Assembly: GCF_910589235.1 (NCBI RefSeq)
Contig: NW_025813667.1
Coordinates: 124,001-188,000 of the forward strand
Length of the DNA: 64,000 nucleotides
Reading direction: 5' to 3'
Origin: Vespa crabro
Taxonomy: Eukaryota > Arthropoda > Insecta > Hymenoptera > Vespidae
Shown: positions 54,516 to 64,000 of the stretch, piece by piece
How the letters are laid out: each line of letters opens with the position of its first letter
How positions within the stretch are numbered: position 1 is the first letter of the stretch
Made by a program: the position numbers and the translations under genes
Notes under the pieces: model-generated
The model's database searches: none
Seen by the model: the letters and a program-made list of their open reading frames with translations, nothing else
Told to the model about the DNA's origin: nothing

Positions 54516-55234
54516 TGTTCTGAATCGATTGGTAACATTTTTCTAACTGTGGCACAAGTATTATTAAAGATTTCACGATTTTATCTTCGCATATACCGAA
54601 ATTCGCGTATGTCGATTACGTTTTTCGACAATTATCATATGAAAACGCGTATTTAAACATAGTAAAAACGTTATATTCTTGTTATATTCTTTATTCTGCA
54701 TCGATAGAATATAAAATCATTGAAATTGAACGAGATTTCAAGTTTTCGTTTTTCGACGATACGCGTATGTGAGCGAAAAATCGTATATACGATATGAAAG
54801 AATGTTAAAAACTTTGATTCCAATATAAAATAGATTTTTGATCTTATGAAATGCAATGTTCTGAATCGATTGGTAACATTTTTCTAACTGTGGCACAAGT
54901 ATTATTAAAGATTTCACGATTTTATCTTCGCATATACCGAAATTCGCGTATGTCGATTACGTTTTTCGACAATTATCATATGAAAACGCGTATTTAAACA
55001 TAGTAAAAACGTTATATTCTTGTTATATTCTTTATTCTGCATCGATAGAATATAAAATCATTGAAATTGAACGAGATTTCAAGTTTTCGTTTTTCGACGA
55101 TACGCGTATATGAGCGAAAAATCGTATATACGATATGAAAGAATGTTAAAAACTTTGATTCCAATATAAAATAGATGTTTGATCTTATGAAATGCAATGT
55201 TCTGAATCGATTGGTAACATTTTTCTAACTGTGG

Positions 55235-58200
55235 CACAAGTTTTATTAAAGATTTCACGATTTTATCTTCGCATATACCGAAATTCGCGTATGTCGATTA
55301 AGTTTTTCGACAATTATCATATGAAAACGCGTATTTAAACATAGTAAAAACGTTATATTCTTGTTATATTCTTTATTCTGCATCGATAGAATATAAAATC
55401 ATTGAAATTGAACGAGATTTCAAGTTTTCGTTTTTCGACGATACGCGTATATGAGCGAAAAATCGTATATACGATATGAAAGAATGTTAAAAACTTTGAT
55501 TCCAATATAAAATAGATGTTTGATCTTATGAAATGCAATGTTCTGAATCGATTGGTAACATTTTTCTAACTGTGGCACAACTATTATTAAAGATTTCACG
55601 ATTTTATCTTCGCATATACCGAAATTCGCGTATGTCGATTACGTTTTTCGACAATTATCATATGAAAACGCGTATTTAAACATAGTAAAAACGTTATATT
55701 CTTGTTATATTCTTTATTCTGCATCGATAGAATATAAAATCATTGAAATTGAACGAGATTTCAAGTTTTCGTTTTTCGACGATACGCGTATATGAGCGAA
55801 AAATCGTATATACGATATGAAAGAATGTTAAAAACTTTGATTCCAATATAAAATAGATGTTTGATCTTATGAAATGCAATGTTCTGAATCGATTGGTAAC
55901 ATTTTTCTAACTGTGGCACAAGTATTATTAAAGATTTCACGATTTTATCTTCGCATATACCGAAATTCGCGTATGTCGATTACGTTTTTCGACAATTATC
56001 ATATGAAAACGCGTATTTAAACATAGTAAAAACGTTATATTCTTGTTATGTTCTTTATTCTGCATCGATAGAATATAAAATCATTGAAATTGAACGAGAT
56101 TTCAAGTTTTCGTTTTTCGACGATACGCGTATATGAGCGAAAAATCGTATATACGATATGAAAGAATGTTAAAAACTTTGATTCCAATATAAAATAGATG
56201 TTTGATCTTATGAAATGCAATGTTCTGAATCGATTGGTAACATTTTTCTAACTGTGGCACAAGTATTATTAAAGATTTCACGATTTTATCTTCGCATATA
56301 CCGAAATTCGCGTATGTCGATTACGTTTTTCGACAATTATCATATGAAAACGCGTATTTAAACATAGTAAAAACGTTATATTCTTGTTATATTCTTTATT
56401 CTGCATCGATAGAATATAAAATCATTGAAATTGAACGAGATTTCAAGTTTTCGTTTTTCGACGATACGCGTATATGAGCGAAAAATCGTATATACGATAT
56501 GAAAGAATGTTAAAAACTTTGATTCCAATATAAAATAGATGTTTGATCTTATGAAATGCAATGTTCTGAATCGATTGGTAACATTTTTCTAACTGTGGCA
56601 CAAGTATTATTAAAGATTTCACGATTTTATCTTCGCATATACCGAAATTCGCGTATGTCGATTACGTTTTTCGACAATTATCATATGAAAACGCGTATTT
56701 AAACATAGTAAAAACGTTATATTCTTGTTATATTCTTTATTCTGCATCGATAGAATATAAAATCATTGAAATTGAACGAGATTTCAAGTTTTCGTTTTTC
56801 GACGATACGCGTATATGAGCGAAAAATCGTATATACGATATGAAAGAATGTTAAAAACTTTGATTCCAATATAAAATAGATGTTTGATCTTATGAAATGC
56901 AATGTTCTGAATCGATTGGTAACATTTTTCTAACTGTGGCACAAGTATTATTAAAGATTTCACGATTTTATCTTCGCATATACCGAAATTCGCGTATGTC
57001 GATTACGTTTTTCGACAATTATCATATGAAAACGCGTATTTAAACATAGTAAAAACGTTATATTCTTGTTATATTCTTTATTCTGCATCGATAGAATATA
57101 AAATCATTGAAATTGAACGAGATTTCAAGTTTTCGTTTTTCGACGATACGCGTATATGAGCGAAAAATCGTATATACGATATGAAAGAATGTTAAAAACT
57201 TTGATTCCAATATAAAATAGATGTTTGATCTTATGAAATGCAATGTTCTGAATCGATTGGTAACATTTTTCTAACTGTGGCACAAGTATTATTAAAGATT
57301 TCACGATTTTATCTTCGCATATACCGAAATTCGCGTATGTCGATTACGTTTTTCGACAATTATCATATGAAAACGCGTATTTAAACATAGTAAAAACGTT
57401 ATATTCTTGTTATATTCTTTATTCTGCATCGATAGAATATAAAATCATTGAAATTGAACGAGATTTCAAGTTTTCGTTTTTCGACGATACGCGTATATGA
57501 GCGAAAAATCGTATATACGATATGAAAGAATGTTAAAAAACTTTGATTCCAATATAAAATAGATGTTTGATCTTATGAAATGCAATGTTCTGAATCGATT
57601 GGTAACATTTTTCTAACTGTGGCACAAGTATTATTAAAGATTTCACGATTTTATCTTCGCATATACCGAAATTCGCGTATGTCGATTACGTTTTTTCGAC
57701 AATTATCATATGAAAACGCGTATTTAAACATAGTAAAAACGTTATATTCATGTTATATTCTTTATTCTGCATCGATAGAATATAAAATCATTGAAATTGA
57801 ACGAGATTTCAAGTTTTCGTTTTTCGACGATACGCGTATATGAGCGAAAAATCGTATATACGATATGAAAGAATGTTAAAAACTTTGATTCCAATATAAA
57901 ATAGATTTTTGATCTTATGAAATGCAATTTTCTGAATCGATTGGTAACATTTTTCTAACTGTGGCACAAGTATTATTAAAGATTTCACGATTTTATCTTC
58001 GCATATACCGAAATTCGCGTATGTCGATTACGTTTTTCGACAATTATCATATGAAAACGCGTATTTAAACATAGTAAAAACGTTATATTCTTGTTATATT
58101 CTTTATTCTGCATCGATAGAATATAAAATCATTGAAATTGAACGAGATTTCAAGTTTTCGTTTTTCGACGATACGCGTATATGAGCGAAAAATCGTATAT

Positions 58201-59130
58201 ACGATATGAAAGAATGTTAAAAACTTTGATTCCAATATAAAATAGATGTTTGATCTTATGAAATGCAATGTTCTGAATCGATTGGTAACATTTTTCTAAC
58301 TGTGGCACAAGTATTATTAAAGATTTCACGATTTTATCTTCGCATATACCGAAATTCGCGTATGTCGATTAAGTTTTTCGACAATTATCATATGAAAACG
58401 CGTATTTAAACATAGTAAAAACGTTATATTCTTGTTATATTCTTTATTCTGCATCGATAGAATATAAAATCATTGAAATTGAACGAGATTTCAAGTTTTC
58501 GTTTTTCGACGATACGCGTATATGAGCGAAAAAATCGTATATACGATATGAAAGAATGTTAAAAACTTTGATTCCAATATAAAATAGATGTTTGATCTTA
58601 TGAAATGCAATGTTCTGAATCGATTGGTAACATTTTTCTAACTGTGGCACAAGTATTATTAAAGATTTCACGATTTTATCTTCGCATATACCGAAATTCG
58701 CGTATGTCGATTACGTTTTTTCGACAATTATCATATGAAAAACGCGTATTTAAACATAGTAAAAACGTTATATTCTTGTTATATTCTTTATTCTGCATCG
58801 ATAGAATATAAAATCATTGAAATTGAACGAGATTTCAAGTTTTCGTTTTTCGACGATACGCGTATATGAGCGAAAAATCGTATATACGATATGAAAGAAT
58901 GTTAAAAACTTTGATTCCAATATAAAATAGATGTTTGATCTTATGAAATGCAATGTTCTGAATCGATTGGTAACATTTTTCTAACTGTGGCACAAGTATT
59001 ATTAAAGATTTCACGATTTTATCTTCGCATATACCGAAATTCGCGTATGTCGATTACGTTTTTCGACAATTATCATATGAAAACGCGTATTTAAACATAG
59101 TAAAAACGTTATATTCTTGTTATGTTCTTT
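55235..59130. repeat. Nine-unit-offset duplication marked by 59A and 126G
   Basis: GATTAAGTTTTT (59 C to A) at 55301 and 58372, and TTGTTATGTTC (126 A to G) at 56050 and 59124, agree with a nine-unit offset once the five intervening insertions are counted. 126G recurs at 60831. Other markers between them are not shared: 341T near 55242 and 339C at 55581. The evidence rests on two sites. Confidence 0.55.
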
Positions 59131-62100
59131 ATTCTGCATCGATAGAATATAAAATCATTGAAATTGAACGAGATTTCAAGTTTTCGTTTTTCGACGATAC
59201 GCGTATATGAGCGAAAAATCGTATATACGATATGAAAGAATGTTAAAAACCTTGATTCCAATATAAAATAGATGTTTGATCTTATGAAATGCAATGTTCT
59301 GAATCGATTGGTAACATTTTTCTAACTGTGGCACAAGTATTATTAAAGATTTCACGATTTTATCTTCGCATATACCGAAATTCGCGTATGTCGATTACGT
59401 TTTTCGACAATTATCATATGAAAAACGCGTATTTAAACATAGTAAAAACGTTATATTCTTGTTATATTCTTTATTCTGCATCGATAGAATATAAAATCAT
59501 TGAAATTGAACGAGATTTCAAGTTTTCGTTTTTAGACGATACGCGTATATGAGCGAAAAATCGTATATACGATATGAAAGAATGTTAAAAACTTTGATTC
59601 CAATATAAAATAGATGTTTGATCTTATGAAATGCAATGTTCTGAATCGATTGGTAACATTTTTCTAACTGTGGCACAAGTATTATTAAAGATTTCACGAT
59701 TTTATCTTCGCATATACCGAAATTCGCGTATGTCGATTACGTTTTTCGACAATTATCATATGAAAACGCGTATTTAAACATAGTAAAAACGTTATATTCT
59801 TGTTATATTCTTTATTCTGCATCGATAGAATATAAAATCATTGAAATTGAACGAGATTTCAAGTTTTCGTTTTTCGACGATACGCGTATATGAGCGAAAA
59901 ATCGTATATACGATATGAAAGAATGTTAAAAACTTTGATTCCAATATAAAATAGATGTTTGATCTTATGAAATGCAATGTTCTGAATCGATTGGTAACAT
60001 TTTTCTAACTGTGGCACAAGTATTATTAAAGATTTCACGATTTTATCTTCGCATATACCGAAATTCGGGTATGTCGATTACGTTTTTCGACAATTATCAT
60101 ATGAAAACGCGTATTTAAACATAGTAAAAACGTTATATTCTTGTTATATTCTTTATTCTGCATCGATAGAATATAAAATCATTGAAATTGAACGAGATTT
60201 CAAGTTTTCGTTTTTCGACGATACGCGTATATGAGCGAAAAATCGTATATACGATATGAAAGAATGTTAAAAACTTTGATTCCAATATAAAATAGATGTT
60301 TGATCTTATGAAATGCAATGTTCTGAATCGATTGGTAACATTTTTCTAACTGTGGCACAAGTATTATTAAAGATTTCACGATTTTATCTTCGCATATACC
60401 GAAATTCGCGTATGTCGATTACGTTTTTCGACAATTATCATATGAAAACGCGTATTTAAACATAGTAAAAACGTTATATTCTTGTTATATTCTTTATTCT
60501 GCATCGATAGAATATAAAATCATTGAAATTGAACGAGATTTCAAGTTTTCGCTTTTCGACGATACGCGTATATGAGCGAAAAAATCGTATATACGATATG
60601 AAAGAATGTTAAAAACTTTGATTCCAATATAAAATAGATGTTTGATCTTATGAAATGCAATGTTCTGAATCGATTGGTAACATTTTTCTAACTGTGGCAC
60701 AAGTATTATTAAAGATTTCACGATTTTATCTTCGCATATACCGAAATTCGCGTATGTCGATTACGTTTTTCGACAATTATCATATGAAAACGCGTATTTA
60801 AACATAGTAAAAACGTTATATTCTTGTTATGTTCTTTATTCTGCATCGATAGAATATAAAATCATTGAAATTGAACGAGATTTCAAGTTTTCGTTTTTCG
60901 ACGATACGCGTATATGAGCGAAAAATCGTATATACGATATGAAAGAATGTTAAAAACTTTGATTCCAATATAAAATAGATGTTTGATCTTATGAAATGCA
61001 ATGTTCTGAATCGATTGGTAACATTTTTCTAACTGTGGCACAAGTATTATTAAAGATTTCACGATTTTATCTTCGCATATACCGAAATTCGCGTATGTCG
61101 ATTACGTTTTTCGACAATTATCATATGAAAACGCGTATTTAAACATAGTAAAAACGTTATATTCTTGTTATATTCTTTATTCTGCATCGATAGAATATAA
61201 AATCATTGAAATTGAACGAGATTTCAAGTTTTCGTTTTTCGACGATACGCGTATATGAGCGAAAAATCGTATATACGATATGAAAGAATGTTAAAAACTT
61301 TGATTCCAATATAAAATAGATGTTTGATCTTATGAAATGCAATGTTCTGAATCGATTGGTAACATTTTTCTAACTGTGGCACAAGTATTATTAAAGATTT
61401 CACGATTTTATCTTCGCATATACCGAAATTCGCGTATGTCGATTACGTTTTTCGACAATTATCATATGAAAACGCGTATTTAAACATAGTAAAAACGTTA
61501 TATTCTTGTTATATTCTTTATTCTGCATCGATAGAATATAAAATCATTGAAATTGAACGAGATTTCAAGTTTTCGTTTTTCGACGATACGCGTATATGAG
61601 CGAAAAATCGTATATACGATATGAAAGAATGTTAAAAACTTTGATTCCAATATAAAATAGATGTTTGATCTTATGAAATGCAATGTTCTGAATCGATTGG
61701 TAACATTTTTCTAACTGTGGCACAAGTATTATTAAAGATTTCACGATTTTATCTTCGCATATACCGAAATTCGCGTATGTCGATTACGTTTTTTCGACAA
61801 TTATCATATGAAAACGCGTATTTAAACATAGTAAAAACGTTATATTCTTGTTATATTCTTTATTCTGCATCGATAGAATATAAAATCATTGAAATTGAAC
61901 GAGATTTCAAGTTTTCGTTTTTCGACGATACGCGTATATGAGCGAAAAATCGTATATACGATATGAAAGAATGTTAAAAACTTTGATTCCAATATAAAAT
62001 AGATGTTTGATCTTATGAAATGCAATGTTCTGAATCGATTGGTAACATTTTTCTAACTGTGGCACAAGTATTATTAAAGATTTCACGATTTTATCTTCGC

Positions 62101-64000
62101 ATATACCGAAATTCGCGTATGTCGATTACGTTTTTCGACAATTATCATATGAAAACGCGTATTTAAACATAGTAAAAACGTTATATTCTTGTTATATTCT
62201 TTATTCTGCATCGATAGAATATAAAATCATTGAAATTGAACGAGATTTCAAGTTTTCGTTTTTCGACGATACGCGTATATGAGCGAAAAATCGTATATAC
62301 GATATGAAAGAATGTTAAAAACTTTGATTCCAATATAAAATAGATGTTTGATCTTATGAAATGCAATGTTCTGAATCGATTGGTAACATTTTTCTAACTG
62401 TGGCACAAGTATTATTAAAGATTTCACGATTTAATCTTCGCATATACCGAAATTCGCGTATGTCGATTACGTTTTTCGACAATTATCATATGAAAACGCG
62501 TTTTTAAACATAGTAAAAACGTTATATTCTTTTTATATTCTTTATTCTGCATCGATAGAATATAAAATCATTGAAATTGAACGAGATTTCAAGTTTTCGT
62601 TTTTCGACGATACGCGTATATGAGCGAAAAATCGTATATACGATATGAAAGAATGTTAAAAACTTTGATTCCAATATAAAATAGATGTTTGATCTTATGA
62701 AATGCAATGTTCTGAATCGACTGGTAACATTTTTCTAACTGTGGCACAAGTATTATTAAAGATTTCACGATTTTATCTTCGCATATACCGAAATTCGCGT
62801 ATGTCGATTACGTTTTTCGACAATTATCATATGAAAACGCGTATTTAAACATAGTAAAAACGTTATATTCTTGTTATATTCTTTATTCTGCATCGATAGA
62901 ATATAAAATCATTGAAATTGAACGAGATTTCAAGTTTTCGTTTTTCGACGATACGCGTATATGAGCGAAAAATCGTATATACGATATGAAAGAATGTTAA
63001 AAACTTTGATTCCAATATAAAATAGATGTTTGATCTTATGAAATGCAATGTTCTGAATCGATTGGTAACATTTTTCTAACTGTGGCACAACTATTATTAA
63101 AGATTTCACGATTTTATCTTCGCATATACCGAAATTCGCGTATGTCGATTACGTTTTTCGACAATTATCATATGAAAACGCGTATTTAAACATAGTAAAA
63201 ACGTTATATTCTTGTTATATTCTTTATTCTGCATCGATAGAATATAAAATCATTGAAATTGAACGAGATTTCAAGTTTTCGTTTTTCGACGATACGCGTA
63301 TATGAGCGAAAAATCGTATATACGATATGAAAGAATGTTAAAAACTTTGATTCCAATATAAAATAGATGTTTGATCTTATGAAATGCAATGTTCTGAATC
63401 GATTGGTAACATTTTTCTAACTGTGGCACAAGTATTATTAAAGATTTCACGATTTTATCTTCGCATATACCGAAATTCGCGTATGTCGATTACGTTTTTC
63501 GACAATTATCATATGAAAACGCGTATTTAAACATAGTAAAAACGTTATATTCTTGTTATATTCTTTATTCTGCATCGATAGAATATAAAATCATTGAAAT
63601 TGAACGAGATTTCAAGTTTTCGTTTTTCGACGATACGCGTATATGAGCGAAAAATCGTATATACGATATGAAAGAATGTTAAAAACTTTGATTCCAATAT
63701 AAAATAGATTTTTGATCTTATGAAATGCAATTTTCTGAATCGATTGGTAACATTTTTCTAACTGTGGCACAAGTATTATTAAAGATTTCACGATTTTATC
63801 TTCGCATATACCGAAATTCGCGTATGTCGATTACGTTTTTCGACAATTATCATATGAAAACGCGTATTTAAACATAGTAAAAAACGTTATATTCTTGTTA
63901 TATTCTTTATTCTGCATCGATAGAATATAAAATCATTGAAATTGAACGAGATTTCAAGTTTTCGTTTTTCGACGATACGCGTATATGAGCGAAAAATCGT
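57289..64000. repeat. Right-hand segment rich in one-base A/T run expansions
   Basis: Nine single-base insertions occur, each lengthening an A or T run by one: 57535-57540, 57691-57696, 58529-58534, 58716-58721, 58738-58742, 59421-59425, 60579-60584, 61789-61794 and 63879-63884. Only four length changes are seen in the preceding 57 kb. Substitution density does not look raised to match. Paired changes AGATTTTT and CAATTTTC occur near 57906/57929 and again near 63709/63732, 17 units apart. The last unit is cut by the window edge at its site 224. Confidence 0.85.

Larger units (their letters stand above)
1..64000. repeat. 341-bp satellite DNA array, about 187.7 copies, filling the window
   Basis: The same 341-base sequence recurs head-to-tail from the first base to the last, always in the same orientation, with no interruption, inversion or inserted element that I can find. 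Most units are exactly 341 bases. Exceptions are units 66 and 136 (340 bases), units 21, 137, 169, 170, 172, 175, 178 and 182 (342), and unit 173 (343). Copies differ from the consensus mainly by single substitutions, many shared between distant copies. Composition of unit 1 is about 29% G+C with 22 CpGs. Large homogeneous arrays of this type are typical of eukaryotic centromeric or pericentromeric heterochromatin; that location is inferred, since no flank is present. I do not recognise the family by name. No stretch of 300 bases or more holds anything other than this repeat. Confidence 0.99.

Noticed and set aside
1..64000. CRISPR array
   Set aside because: There are no unique spacers: the full 341 bases repeat, far beyond any CRISPR repeat-spacer period.
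1..64000. Transposon or retrotransposon origin, terminal repeats or target-site duplications
   Set aside because: No transposase or reverse transcriptase coding sequence, no long terminal inverted repeats and no flanking DNA are visible; the only inverted repeats are under 15 bp.

Overview
The whole 64,000-base window is one uninterrupted tandem array of a 341-bp satellite monomer. There are about 187 complete copies plus a 225-base partial copy at the right edge, all head-to-tail in the same orientation. Neither end leaves the array. I see no gene, transposon, RNA gene, CRISPR array or unique sequence anywhere in it. Typical copies differ from the consensus at roughly 0 to 4 positions, so they are about 99% identical.

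The monomer is about 29% G+C. It holds 22 CpG dinucleotides where base composition predicts about 7, an observed/expected ratio near 3. A long homogeneous array of this kind points to eukaryotic centromeric or pericentromeric heterochromatin. Its length is twice about 170 bp, close to two nucleosome repeats. AT-richness with CpG excess argues against a heavily CpG-methylated germline such as that of vertebrates or plants, and would suit an insect, for instance a hymenopteran. The organism is an inference; no gene in the window can confirm it.

Unit numbering used below: unit 1 is bases 1-341, and 'site n' means base n of that unit. Units start at 1+341(k-1) plus a shift. The shift is 0 for units 1-21, +1 for units 22-66, 0 for 67-136, -1 for 137, 0 for 138-169, then climbs from +1 to +8 between units 170 and 183. 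Each monomer has two dyad-rich segments: sites 187-233, with a 14-bp perfect palindrome, and sites 122-154, a 9-bp inverted repeat.

Layout by variant content: (i) 1-7 kb, a left subfamily marked by 102T and 341T; (ii) 9-18.5 kb, the 145C/14T/68G/137A haplotype, with a six-unit duplication; (iii) 18.5-25.6 kb, mostly consensus copies; (iv) 15.5-54.5 kb, a mosaic with 238G/63A, 121T, 137C and 240A markers, in which several tracts of 1.4-2.8 kb recur at offsets of 11, 29 and 35 units; (v) 54.5-64 kb, near-consensus copies, with nine of the window's 13 one-base indels crowded into the last 6.5 kb, all as A or T run expansions. No single higher-order period covers the window. The picture is unequal exchange and conversion at many register shifts rather than a fixed higher-order repeat. 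The many short reading frames are the same 61-codon frame seen once per monomer and are not supported as genes.
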